A DNA stretch of 6,838 nt from Lachnospiraceae bacterium UBA3801 (GCA_002368685.1 DFEN01000040.1:1-6838), one strand, 5' to 3'; counted from the first letter of the stretch, positions 1 through 6,443 are shown. Notes: generated by a model not told the origin, from the letters alone. Program-made: numbers and translations.

Positions 1-348
1 ATGATGGGTGTTGTAGGACGTCTTGGACGTGTACTTGGACCTAAGGGTCTCATGCCAAATCCAAAGGCTGGTACAGTTACACCTGATGTTGTTAAGGCTA
101 TCGAAGATGTTAAGGCTGGTAAGATTGAGTACAGACTTGATAAGGCTAACATCATCCACGTTCCAGTTGGAAAGGCTTCCTTCACAGCTGAGCAGATCGC
201 TGATAACTACAAGGCTCTTATGGATGCAGTAGTTAAGGCTAAGCCATCAAGCGCTAAGGGTCAGTACCTTAAGAGTGTTACAATCACTTCTACAATGGGC
301 CCTGGAATCAAGCTTAATCCACAGAAGTTTACAGGACAGGCTGAGTAA
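1..348 (+). CDS. rplA: 50S ribosomal protein L1, C-terminal part (5' end outside window)
   Basis: L1 binds 23S rRNA at the mobile L1 stalk of the large subunit, where it helps release deacylated tRNA from the E site. In many bacteria it also represses its own L11-L1 mRNA. The visible 115 residues begin near the middle of the usual ~230-residue protein. They carry the L1 signature block [20 protein letters not shown] (residues 7-26), then the conserved stretches [17 protein letters not shown] and [19 protein letters not shown] typical of the family's C-terminal half. The ATG codons at 1-6 are internal methionines, not the true start, because the N-terminal half must lie to the left. Codon use is strongly biased (Lys all AAG, many GGT and GTT), as expected of a highly expressed gene. 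It ends in TAA and is followed 20 bases later by a terminator hairpin, so this is the last gene of its transcript. Identification is secure. Confidence 0.97.
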   Translation: MMGVVGRLGRVLGPKGLMPNPKAGTVTPDVVKAIEDVKAGKIEYRLDKANIIHVPVGKASFTAEQIADNYKALMDAVVKAKPSSAKGQYLKSVTITSTMGPGIKLNPQKFTGQAE

Positions 349-367
349 TACAAAACTATAGCATATT

Positions 368-395
368 AGCCGAGGCATTCGCCTCGGCTTTTTTT
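368..395 (+). terminator. Rho-independent terminator after rplA
   Basis: A perfect 9-bp stem AGCCGAGGC / GCCTCGGCT (368-376 with 381-389) encloses an ATTC loop and runs directly into seven T residues (389-395). This is a textbook intrinsic terminator for the ribosomal protein transcript. The T-tract overlaps the stop codon of the convergent glycerate kinase gene. Read on the minus strand the same hairpin follows that gene's stop within a few bases, but the bases after it (AATATGC) are a poor U-run, so it may end that transcript only weakly. Confidence 0.93.
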
Positions 396-1569
396 AATCA
401 TTATTTATCTTGAGAATACTATTTACCAGTCTAAATACCTGTTCACTGGTTGCAGAAATATTTGTCTTAGCAGTAGCCGGCTTCATAGCCTCCTTAAGGG
501 AAACGGCTCGTCTTAGTACTGGGAAGTACGCTTCCACATCTGGAAGAACATCTCCGTCAAAGCTGGCTGACACAGAGCCTACAAGTGCTATAACTGGTTT
601 GTCGAAAACCTTTGCTATATGAGCTATTCCCAGAGGAGCCTTGCCCATAGCTGTTTGTCTATCCAGCATTCCCTCCCCGGTTACAACCAGGTCAGCTTCA
701 CTGATATATTTCTTAAGATTAGTTTCTTCTATGACTATTCGATTTCCTGATTCGAGTTCTCCGCCAAGGTAATATTTGAATGCAAATCCCAAACCACCTG
801 CGGCTCCGGCACCATTAAAGAATGGATCTACGCTGTAGCCCAGTTCCTTCTCAGAGATAGTGGCAAATCTCTGCATCCATCCATCAGCGGTTTCTATCTC
901 CGATTCAAAGAGTCCCTTCTGCGGACCAAAGATATGTGAAGCACCAGTAGGTCCGATTAGTGGATTATTGACATCGCATGCTACACGGAAACTGCACTCT
1001 GCCAGTTCGGGAAGAACATGCTTCGTGGATATTGAATGTATAAATTCCAGATCTCCACCTGTGAGGAAGTCTTCATCCCCCTTTATCTCATGCTTATGAC
1101 TATCATAGAACTTGTAGCCCAGCGCCTGAAGCATTCCTATTCCGACATCATTTGTGGCACTTCCGCCCAGTCCTACTATGAAATGTCTGCATCCCTTAGA
1201 TATAGCATCTTTTATTATTTCTCCAACTCCATAGGTTGTAGTTTTAAAGGGATCCATATCCACAGGAGATATTAGAGTTATTCCTGCAGCAGCAGATATT
1301 TCTATAACTGCTGTCTTTTCAGGGTTCTCAATTATTCCATATGTTGCAGTGACTTTTTGACCTAGCGGGCCGGTTACATCGATTTTCTCAAAGGAACCAT
1401 TGCAGCCTACTGTAACAGCCTGTACAGTTCCCTCGCCTCCATCGGCAAGAGGTCTGACCTCGTACTCGGCGTCAGGGATGGCTCTCATTAATCCCTTTGC
1501 AGCGGCCTCGCCGCATTCCATAGAGGAAAGACAGCCCTTCATTGAATCAATTGCAAATACAACCTTCAT
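394..1569 (-). CDS. glxK: Glycerate kinase (GlxK/GarK-type family)
   Basis: This enzyme phosphorylates D-glycerate with ATP, giving 2-phosphoglycerate in the GarK/GlxK-type family, and feeds glycerate from serine, glyoxylate or sugar-acid breakdown into lower glycolysis. It is cytoplasmic. The 391 residues match the family's usual ~380. Family blocks in order are DSMKGCLSS (8-16, usually DSFKGSLSS), PLADGGEGT (40-48), the glycine-rich GLGGSATNDVGIGMLQALGY (133-152), CDVNNPLIGPTGAS (198-211), FGPQKG (214-219), GAGAAGGLGFA (253-263) and TGEGMLDRQTAMGKAP (297-311). All appear intact. The start is supported by AAGGAG at 1584-1579, 9 bases before ATG. The gene is monocistronic here: it converges on rplA and diverges from the importer genes, with its own promoter at 1624-1651. 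The family is certain. The exact paralogue name (glxK, garK or glcK) is a convention I cannot resolve from sequence. Confidence 0.94.
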   Translation of the reverse strand: MKVVFAIDSMKGCLSSMECGEAAAKGLMRAIPDAEYEVRPLADGGEGTVQAVTVGCNGSFEKIDVTGPLGQKVTATYGIIENPEKTAVIEISAAAGITLISPVDMDPFKTTTYGVGEIIKDAISKGCRHFIVGLGGSATNDVGIGMLQALGYKFYDSHKHEIKGDEDFLTGGDLEFIHSISTKHVLPELAECSFRVACDVNNPLIGPTGASHIFGPQKGLFESEIETADGWMQRFATISEKELGYSVDPFFNGAGAAGGLGFAFKYYLGGELESGNRIVIEETNLKKYISEADLVVTGEGMLDRQTAMGKAPLGIAHIAKVFDKPVIALVGSVSASFDGDVLPDVEAYFPVLRRAVSLKEAMKPATAKTNISATSEQVFRLVNSILKINND

Positions 1570-1602
1570 ATCTCAGTGCTCCTTAGTCAGTTTTTGATAT
1601 TT

Positions 1603-1617
1603 ACATATGTGACACAT
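1603..1617. promoter_or_regulatory. Overlapping palindromes at the predicted glycerate kinase transcription start
   Basis: ATGTGACACAT (1607-1617) is a perfect 11-bp palindrome around a central A. It overlaps a second perfect palindrome, ACATATGT (1603-1610). Together they sit at the predicted +1 region of the glycerate kinase promoter, a position where a bound protein would block initiation. No regulator gene is in the window, so the operator role is an inference from position and symmetry. Confidence 0.4.
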
Positions 1618-1623
1618 GACAAA

Positions 1624-1651
1624 ATTATAGCAGATAGATTAGTGAATTCAA
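1624..1651 (-). promoter_or_regulatory. Sigma-A-type promoter for glycerate kinase
   Basis: On the minus strand, TTGAAT (1651-1646) is followed after 16 bp by a consensus TATAAT (1629-1624), itself preceded by TG plus one base, giving an extended -10 (TGCTATAAT). The start of transcription is predicted near 1617, leaving a leader of about 48 bases that carries the AAGGAG site. This is the best promoter match in the window. Confidence 0.75.
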
Positions 1652-1662
1652 CATTTTTGTCT

Positions 1663-1680
1663 TGAAATATTGTGAAATAT
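1663..1680. repeat. Tandem 8-bp direct repeat TGAAATAT upstream of the importer genes
   Basis: TGAAATAT occurs at 1663-1670 and again at 1673-1680, exactly 10 bp apart, so both copies lie on the same face of the helix. The repeat lies 40-58 bases upstream of the permease start, where a promoter is expected. TTGAAA (1662-1667) could serve as a -35, and TATAGG (1678-1683) or TAAGCT (1685-1690) as weak -10 elements, but no pairing has both good sequence and good spacing. A weak core promoter next to a helically phased repeat would fit activator dependence. The AT-rich composition makes chance a real alternative. Confidence 0.35.
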
Positions 1681-1720
1681 AGGTTAAGCTTTACCTTTGA
1701 CTACATAGGAGGGAATAGAT

Positions 1721-2419
1721 ATGTTATTGGCAAGTGCCTATTTTTCTAACTTATCAGAAACATTTGAGAAATGTTTTATCAAAGATGATAGATATTTGCT
1801 TCTCCTTAATGGTATAGGAGTAACTATCAAGGTTTCCATTTTAGCTGCTATTATGGGCCTCTTGATAGGTTTTCTTATTGCTCTATGTAACCTATCGAAG
1901 AAGAAAGCATTAAATGTTATAGGAAAGGTTTATACCGATATAATCAGAGGAACACCTTCGGTTACGCAGCTGATGATTATATACTTCGTTGTATTTAAGA
2001 CCGTTGACTGGCCTAAATGGATTATTGCGGCAATAGCATTTTCTATCAATTCAGGTGCTTATGTATCAGAGATTATCCGTGCAGGTATTCTTTCTATAGA
2101 TAAAGGACAGACTGAAGCTGGTAGATCCCTCGGACTCAGCAAGGCACAGACAATGATGAGTATCATTGTTCCGCAGGCGGTTAAGAATATCTTCCCTGCT
2201 ATGTGTAATGAGTTCATTACTCTTATTAAAGAGACGGCGATAGTCGGATATGTTGGCCTGGTAGATATCCAGAAGGCTGGTGACTTCATAAAGAGTGCTA
2301 CATACGAGGCGTTCATGCCTCTTATCGCAACAGCCATTATATATTTTGTACTTATTAAACTCTTAACCCTCGCGCTTGGCAGAGTTGAGAAGAGACTTCG
2401 TAAGTCGGATAGCAGATAG
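1721..2419 (+). CDS. Polar amino acid ABC transporter, permease subunit (HisM/GlnP/TcyB family)
   Basis: This is the inner-membrane channel subunit of an amino acid importer. At 232 residues it is a normal single-domain permease. Hydrophobic segments lie at about 31-56, 83-95, 99-115, 165-185 and 199-219, consistent with the five-helix HisQM type. The family block NSGAYVSEIIRAGILSIDKG (110-129) leads into the EAA loop EAGRSLGLSKAQT...IVPQA (132-153), which docks onto the ATPase. RGTP (76-79) is also typical. The start is fixed by AGGAGGG at 1707-1713, 7 bases before ATG. It is first of three genes, and its stop codon lies inside the next gene's ribosome binding site. With only one permease gene present, the channel is probably a homodimer. 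Family assignment is secure; which amino acid it carries is not readable from the sequence. Confidence 0.95.
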   Translation: MLLASAYFSNLSETFEKCFIKDDRYLLLLNGIGVTIKVSILAAIMGLLIGFLIALCNLSKKKALNVIGKVYTDIIRGTPSVTQLMIIYFVVFKTVDWPKWIIAAIAFSINSGAYVSEIIRAGILSIDKGQTEAGRSLGLSKAQTMMSIIVPQAVKNIFPAMCNEFITLIKETAIVGYVGLVDIQKAGDFIKSATYEAFMPLIATAIIYFVLIKLLTLALGRVEKRLRKSDSR

Positions 2420-2431
2420 GAGGGACTGAAT

Positions 2432-3154
2432 ATGATAAAAATAGAAGACCTTCATAAAAGCTTTAATGGACTCGAAGTCCTGAAGGGAATAGATGAGCAG
2501 ATAAATGACGGCGAGGTGGTGGTTGTAATCGGACCATCAGGATCAGGTAAGAGTACATTTCTTAGATGTCTCAATAGACTTGAAAAGTCTGATTCTGGAA
2601 GAATATGGATTGACGATGATGAGATCACTGCTCACGGAGTAAATGTTAATAAAATCAGAGAGAGAATGGGAATGGTATTTCAGCATTTCAACCTGTTCCC
2701 TCATCTGACGGTTAAGAAGAACATTACACTTGCACCAGTAAAGCTGAAGAAGTTTACTCAGGAAGAGGCGGATGCGAAGGCCATGGAGCTTCTTAAAATA
2801 GTTGGTCTTGAGGACAAGGCAGATGTATATCCTAAGTCATTATCTGGTGGGCAGCAGCAGAGAATAGCAATAGCTAGAGCCCTTGCAATGGAGCCAGAGA
2901 TAATGCTCTTCGATGAACCAACCTCAGCACTTGATCCCGAGATGGTAGGAGAGGTTCTGGAGGTTATGAAGAATCTGGCGAAGAGTGGAATGACAATGGT
3001 TGTTGTAACCCATGAAATGGGCTTCGCGAGAGAGGTCGGAACCCGAATACTGTTTATGGACGAGGGCGTTATTATGGAAAAGGGCTCGCCGGTAGATATA
3101 TTTGAGAATCCTCAGAATGACCGAACAAGAGAATTTCTCAGTAAGGTTCTATAA
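2432..3154 (+). CDS. Polar amino acid ABC transporter, ATP-binding subunit (GlnQ/HisP family)
   Basis: This is the cytoplasmic ATPase that powers the importer, working as a dimer against the permease EAA loops. It has 240 residues, the standard length. All catalytic motifs are present: Walker [10 protein letters not shown] (34-42), Q-loop Gln84 in [14 protein letters not shown] signature LSGGQQQR (137-144), Walker B IMLFDEP (157-163) with catalytic Glu162, D-loop SALD (165-168) and switch His194 in [21 protein letters not shown] and [10 protein letters not shown] are hallmarks of the polar amino acid subgroup. The gap to the permease is 12 bases, and AGGAGGG (2418-2424) overlaps the permease stop, indicating tight translational coupling. 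The start ATG follows that site by 7 bases. No residue is missing, so an active enzyme is expected. Confidence 0.97.
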   Translation: MIKIEDLHKSFNGLEVLKGIDEQINDGEVVVVIGPSGSGKSTFLRCLNRLEKSDSGRIWIDDDEITAHGVNVNKIRERMGMVFQHFNLFPHLTVKKNITLAPVKLKKFTQEEADAKAMELLKIVGLEDKADVYPKSLSGGQQQRIAIARALAMEPEIMLFDEPTSALDPEMVGEVLEVMKNLAKSGMTMVVVTHEMGFAREVGTRILFMDEGVIMEKGSPVDIFENPQNDRTREFLSKVL

Positions 3155-3183
3155 GCGTCAGAGATGATTGCTTTAATATAAAA

Positions 3184-3204
3184 TGTTATAAGATATTTAT
3201 CTTA
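3184..3204 (+). promoter_or_regulatory. Extended -10 overlapped by an inverted repeat, upstream of the binding-protein gene
   Basis: TG-T-TATAAG (3184-3192) resembles an extended -10 element, with no convincing -35 at the right distance (TTGCTT at 3168-3173 leaves only 13 bp). It overlaps TAAGATATTTATCTTA (3189-3204), two perfect 7-bp arms around a TT centre. The site lies in the 68-base gap between the ATPase and binding-protein genes, just upstream of the latter's ribosome binding site. It could give the binding protein its own regulated transcript, since such proteins are usually made in excess of the membrane subunits. A weak mRNA hairpin is the alternative reading. Confidence 0.4.
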
Positions 3205-3208
3205 ATGA

Positions 3209-3215
3209 AAAGGAG
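3209..3215 (+). promoter_or_regulatory. Ribosome binding site that sets the start of the binding protein
   Basis: AAAGGAG ends 7 bases before ATG at 3223. The upstream in-frame ATG at 3205 overlaps this site's own 5' flank and has only AT-rich sequence ahead of it, so it is not the start. Confidence 0.85.
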
Positions 3216-3222
3216 AAAAATT

Positions 3223-4032
3223 ATGAAAAAGTTTAAGAAAGTTTTAGCAATGCTTCTGGCAGGAGCAATGGTTCTTGGATTCGCAGGCTGTGGATCAGAT
3301 GAAAAGGAGACAGATTCAGCTGACAAGAAGGTTATCGTTTTTGGAACAAATGCTGAGTTCCCTCCATTTGAATATGTTACATCAAAGGGTACAATCGGAG
3401 AGTTCGATGGTATCGATATTGCAATCGCTCAGAAGATAGCCGAGGATCAGGGTAAGGAAGCAAAGATCAATAACATGGAATTTGATTCACTTCTTCTTGC
3501 ACTTGATAACGGTCAGGTTGATGCAGTTATAGCTGGTATGACGGTTACAGATGAGAGAAAACAGGCATATGATTTCTCGACTCCTTACTACACAGCAACA
3601 CAGGTTATGATCGTTAAAAGCGATTCTGATATCCAAAAGGCTTCAGATATGAAGGATAAGAAGATTGTTGTAATTCAGGGTTACACAGGTGAGACCTGTG
3701 TTCAGGAAATGGGATACAACTATGAGGCATTCAAGAAGGGTACTGAGGCTATTATGGAGCTTGTAAATGGCAAGTGTGATGTAGTAGTTATCGATTCAGC
3801 TACAGCTGAGAAGTTCGTTGGTGATAACGAGGGACTTAAGATAGTAGAGGACCCGGATGCTTTCGAGGCAGAGGAATATGCTATAGCTGTTAAGAAGGGT
3901 AATACTGAGCTTCTTAATCAGATAAATGCATCAGTACAGAAGATGCTTGACGATGGAACAGTTTCAGAACTATCAGCTAAGTATCTGGATGTAGATACAG
4001 AAGAGGATGCATCTGGCTCTGATGCTGAATAA
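3223..4032 (+). CDS. Amino acid ABC transporter, substrate-binding lipoprotein (family 3 SBP)
   Basis: This protein captures an amino acid outside the membrane and delivers it to the permease. Starting at 3223 gives 269 residues: a basic n-region MKKFKK, a hydrophobic core (7-20) and the lipobox FAGC with Cys23 as the predicted lipidated residue. A short polar tether follows (24-36), then a two-lobed family 3 binding domain (about 37-257). Visible markers are the first strand VIVFGTNAEFPPFEY (37-51), the family signature AGMTVTDERKQAYDFSTPYY (104-123), and DVVVIDSATAEKF (186-198). Arg112 and Asp191 sit where family members such as GlnH and HisJ hold the ligand's carboxylate and amino groups, so an alpha-amino acid ligand is likely. 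The C-terminus is an acidic tail (DVDTEEDASGSDAE). Codon use is more biased than in the permease gene, suggesting higher expression. It is last in the importer unit and is followed by a terminator. The side-chain specificity is unresolved. Confidence 0.95.
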   Translation: MKKFKKVLAMLLAGAMVLGFAGCGSDEKETDSADKKVIVFGTNAEFPPFEYVTSKGTIGEFDGIDIAIAQKIAEDQGKEAKINNMEFDSLLLALDNGQVDAVIAGMTVTDERKQAYDFSTPYYTATQVMIVKSDSDIQKASDMKDKKIVVIQGYTGETCVQEMGYNYEAFKKGTEAIMELVNGKCDVVVIDSATAEKFVGDNEGLKIVEDPDAFEAEEYAIAVKKGNTELLNQINASVQKMLDDGTVSELSAKYLDVDTEEDASGSDAE

Positions 4033-4082
4033 GGCTTTGATATTATGTGGTCTTAAATATATTATAAAATAACAGGATATAT

Positions 4083-4119
4083 ACCCCTGGTTGGACTAAT
4101 TGTCTGGTCGGGGGTTTTT
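4083..4119 (+). terminator. Rho-independent terminator after the importer genes
   Basis: ACCCCTGG at the 5' side pairs with the 3' side CTGGTCGGGGGT through a long stem (4083-4096 with 4102-4115) around a TAATT loop, followed by TTTTT at 4115-4119. The base of the stem is four G-C pairs and one A-T; the middle relies on several G-U wobbles, so it forms better in RNA than the DNA symmetry suggests. It lies 50 bases after the binding-protein stop and separates the importer unit from the next gene. Confidence 0.85.
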
Positions 4120-4140
4120 AATTATAAATATTTTTTATGT

Positions 4141-4185
4141 GTTGCGCTCTTGTTGCTCTTTATAGTTTATAATGATAACTACAAT
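4141..4185 (+). promoter_or_regulatory. Probable promoter region of the 696-residue unknown gene
   Basis: A consensus TATAAT lies at 4168-4173, 52 bases before the start codon, and TACAAT at 4180-4185 is a second possible -10. No good -35 lies 16-18 bp upstream of either; TTGCGC (4142-4147) is 20 bp from TATAAT. The -10 sits between the arms of a 5-bp inverted repeat TAGTT/AACTA (4163-4167, 4177-4181), and an imperfect direct repeat (GTTGCGCTCTT, GTTGCTCTT) occupies 4141-4160. A promoter is expected here because a terminator precedes it; the exact elements are uncertain. Nothing else is recognisable in the 4033-4225 gap. Confidence 0.45.
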
Positions 4186-4225
4186 GTGATAAAAGAGTTA
4201 TTGTATTTACAAAGGAGTTAAAAAT

Positions 4226-6316
4226 ATGCCAAGACAGGAACTGATAAATTTTAAAAATGATCCAACATCTCAAATGGTAGCTCAAATGACGCTTTGGGTA
4301 AAAGGGGACCCCCTGGCAGATGAGCTTAGGAATTATTGGTCGACCTTTAAAAATAGATTAAACAAGATAGCTGATGATAAATATAAAGAAAATATTAGGA
4401 GAAATAATGGTCAGCCTGACCCAGAGAATGAGCTTCTCAAACAGGCTGTCAGTGCAGCGGCAGAGTTTGATCACCTTATTAATGTAAAGGCATTTAGAAA
4501 TAGAAGCTCAGATCCTGAAAAAATGAGAGATATTATCATCGATGCAACCAAGCTGATGAAAAAGCTTCAGGAGCTTATGCAGGTAATGTATGACAACAAG
4601 ATATACATTGTAGATCCTAAGATCAATCATATGGGTGCAACTGGGTTTTTTCAGCCTGATAGTATAAAGACATTTTTCATAGATAATGGCAGGATCGTCG
4701 GCGGTAAGGAGATGATCAATTCATATCTGTTCGATGAAAACAACAATGTGGCGGTGGAAGAGTTCGATAAAACCAATAATCTGCCTTTATATGAACAGAG
4801 GTTGTATTTTGATAATCCGGGAGCACAAAGAAGATCCTTTGATAGTGAAGATCCTGTTCCTGTTAAGGTTCCTAACCAGGCTAGACCGGTTAGAAGAAAT
4901 GCAAATAATCAGAATGCTGCGCCTAACAATCAGATTAATATTGTAAATGCCCAGCCGCAGGCCAGAAGATTCAAGAAGGGCATGATCGGAGAAATATTAG
5001 ATGAACCAATAGAGGGTGTGAATATAGAGCCGAATAGAATGAACGAGCTTTCAAAGGCTGTAACGCTTAATTCTATGAAAGCTATGGTTCATGAGGCTAA
5101 GAATAATGGTCCATATATACAGAAGATGAGGCAGTTTAAGCAGGAACTTACTAATCTGCAAAAGCAGATAAATGATAATCCTGGTATGTTGGAGCATGAG
5201 GAGGAGATTAAGTCATTTATTTCAAATGAATATGGCGAGGGTATTCTGAACCGTGTTACATTTTTTATGGATAATCTCGATAGAGTGGCTGAAAAGAAGA
5301 ATCCTACAGATGAGGATTATATGAAGCTTTATTCAGCATATAATAATGGAGCTAATGATGATATAGAAACTATAACTCAGATACTAAATAAGGTTCAGGA
5401 TAATCCTAACATTGGAGCTCCACTAAAAAAACAATGCAAACTTTTTGCTGATGAAACCGAGAAGATAATGGCCAATCAGGCGAAAACTCTGGAAAATGCT
5501 GATGCATTTGAAAAGTATATAGCGCTTCATTCGGCTCCTGTATCAAGCGGTATTGGACAGTCTGGCGCTGAGCATTTGGCGAAAGTGGTAGCGGCATATC
5601 AGTGGAAACAGAAGGCGATGGCAATAGAAAATCCTGAGAAAAGGCCAGCCTTTCGCCCTGATTCTATAGATAAAGCTGCCAAGGATGTAATTAAGAATCC
5701 TGTGTTTAGAGGTATGTTTACTAAAAAACAGGGTGACCAGGTGGTTTGGAATAGTGATGAGATAAAGGATATAGCAGATAAAAACAGAGCTTTCAAAGTA
5801 TTGAATAGAATGGAAGAACCATTTATGTTTGATTCGAGACCTGATCTTCAGAGAGAGGCCCTGAGAAAGCTGAAGGAGCTTGGACAGATAATGCCGACCT
5901 CCGATGGCGCAAGTAAAGACTATAAGAGATTCAATGCTTACATGAAATCCCTAAATAACCTGGATCCTGACAATATTGATGTTCTGGATCTGGGATACAC
6001 GCTTGGTAAGGTGTATAGGGAAACAGAGAAGTATATGAAGGGTCGTAAGAGTGAGCGTATGACAGATACGCAGCAGGAACATTTTAATGAGACGCTTGAT
6101 GTTCTGGCTATTTTGGCCAAGACGGGTAAAATAGGACAGGCACTGGCTGATAAGCTTGTTAATAGAACAAATGAGGTTCGTACAAATGCTTATCATAGAC
6201 TCTTTAGTGAAAAAACAGTATCTCTGGAGGGCAGATCAAACGAGGCTACAAAGCATCGTATAGATGTCCTGGAGGGAAGAATCAAGCCTAATGTTCAGGC
6301 TGGTCCACGTGTATAA
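4226..6316 (+). CDS. Large soluble protein of unknown function, 696 residues
   Basis: I do not recognise a characterised family. The gene is clearly real: a long open frame, AAAGGAG at 4211-4217 placed 8 bases before ATG, and a preceding terminator and probable promoter. There is no signal peptide and no membrane segment, and only one cysteine (Cys403), so a cytoplasmic location is likely. Three parts can be seen: an N-terminal charged, probably helical region (about 1-205); a low-complexity linker rich in Asn, Gln, Pro and Arg (about 207-250, with NANNQNAAPNNQ); and a longer C-terminal, mostly helical part (about 251-696). The C-terminal part includes an amphipathic stretch at 296-330, an AEHLAKVVAAYQ block (448-459), KNPVFRGMF (490-498) and YRETEKYMKGRKSE (597-610). 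I have a general impression of similar blocks in large hypothetical proteins of Lachnospiraceae, but cannot verify it. No catalytic motif stands out. Ile ATA codons are common, unlike in rplA, suggesting modest expression. It is followed without a terminator by a broken small frame and an SDR gene. Confidence 0.85.
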   Translation: MPRQELINFKNDPTSQMVAQMTLWVKGDPLADELRNYWSTFKNRLNKIADDKYKENIRRNNGQPDPENELLKQAVSAAAEFDHLINVKAFRNRSSDPEKMRDIIIDATKLMKKLQELMQVMYDNKIYIVDPKINHMGATGFFQPDSIKTFFIDNGRIVGGKEMINSYLFDENNNVAVEEFDKTNNLPLYEQRLYFDNPGAQRRSFDSEDPVPVKVPNQARPVRRNANNQNAAPNNQINIVNAQPQARRFKKGMIGEILDEPIEGVNIEPNRMNELSKAVTLNSMKAMVHEAKNNGPYIQKMRQFKQELTNLQKQINDNPGMLEHEEEIKSFISNEYGEGILNRVTFFMDNLDRVAEKKNPTDEDYMKLYSAYNNGANDDIETITQILNKVQDNPNIGAPLKKQCKLFADETEKIMANQAKTLENADAFEKYIALHSAPVSSGIGQSGAEHLAKVVAAYQWKQKAMAIENPEKRPAFRPDSIDKAAKDVIKNPVFRGMFTKKQGDQVVWNSDEIKDIADKNRAFKVLNRMEEPFMFDSRPDLQREALRKLKELGQIMPTSDGASKDYKRFNAYMKSLNNLDPDNIDVLDLGYTLGKVYRETEKYMKGRKSERMTDTQQEHFNETLDVLAILAKTGKIGQALADKLVNRTNEVRTNAYHRLFSEKTVSLEGRSNEATKHRIDVLEGRIKPNVQAGPRV

Positions 6317-6337
6317 AATAGAAGGAAGCAAATCAAT

Positions 6338-6443
6338 ATGAGAGATTACAATGCAGAAGAAGAACTGAACAGAAGACACTCCTGAGCTGATTGAAATGAT
6401 AAATAATGCTAAGCAAAGAGCTCAGAGTAAAGGTAAATTTTGA
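6338..6443 (+). pseudogene. Very small reading frame split by a +1 shift
   Basis: ATG at 6338, with AAGGA at 6322-6326 some 11 bases ahead, opens a 15-codon frame (MRDYNAEEELNRRHS) ending in TGA at 6383-6385. The +1 frame is open from 6369 to a TGA at 6441-6443 and encodes EDTPELIEM followed by a basic tail ending AQSKGKF. Skipping one base between 6368 and 6382 would join them into one charged, probably helical peptide of about 34 residues that fills most of the gap between its neighbours. The second part has no credible start of its own. A one-base insertion (mutation or sequencing error) in a real small gene is the simplest reading, programmed frameshifting is less likely, and chance cannot be excluded at this length. 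No function can be assigned. Confidence 0.35.

Noticed and set aside
1..6. ATG-ATG at the very start as a true translation start of rplA
   Set aside because: The protein begins in the middle of the L1 fold. The N-terminal half is missing and must be to the left, so these are internal methionines.
860..1275. Two overlapping plus-strand open frames inside the glycerate kinase gene
   Set aside because: They lie opposite a gene with intact family motifs throughout, lack ribosome binding sites and show no recognisable protein.
1607..1617. CRP-type site because of TGTGA
   Set aside because: The CRP consensus needs TGTGA and TCACA separated by 6 bp. Here the halves abut around a single base.
2059..2337. 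92-codon minus-strand frame inside the permease gene
   Set aside because: It is a shadow of the permease coding sequence, with no recognisable protein and no neighbouring minus-strand gene.
3205..3222. Upstream in-frame ATG that would add six residues (MKRRKI) to the binding protein
   Set aside because: The AAAGGAG site lies after this ATG and is ideally spaced from the ATG at 3223, which also gives a normal lipoprotein signal peptide.
4649..5666. Repeated F-Q/R-P-D-S-I at residues 142-147 and 476-481 of the unknown protein, as a sign of internal duplication
   Set aside because: The flanking residues do not match, and the recurring DNPG/DNPN tripeptides are also isolated. No longer repeat supports a duplication.
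5406..6196. Several minus-strand frames of 60-81 codons inside the unknown gene
   Set aside because: They overlap one another in different frames and contain no recognisable domain. The plus-strand frame has the ribosome binding site and continuous coding character.
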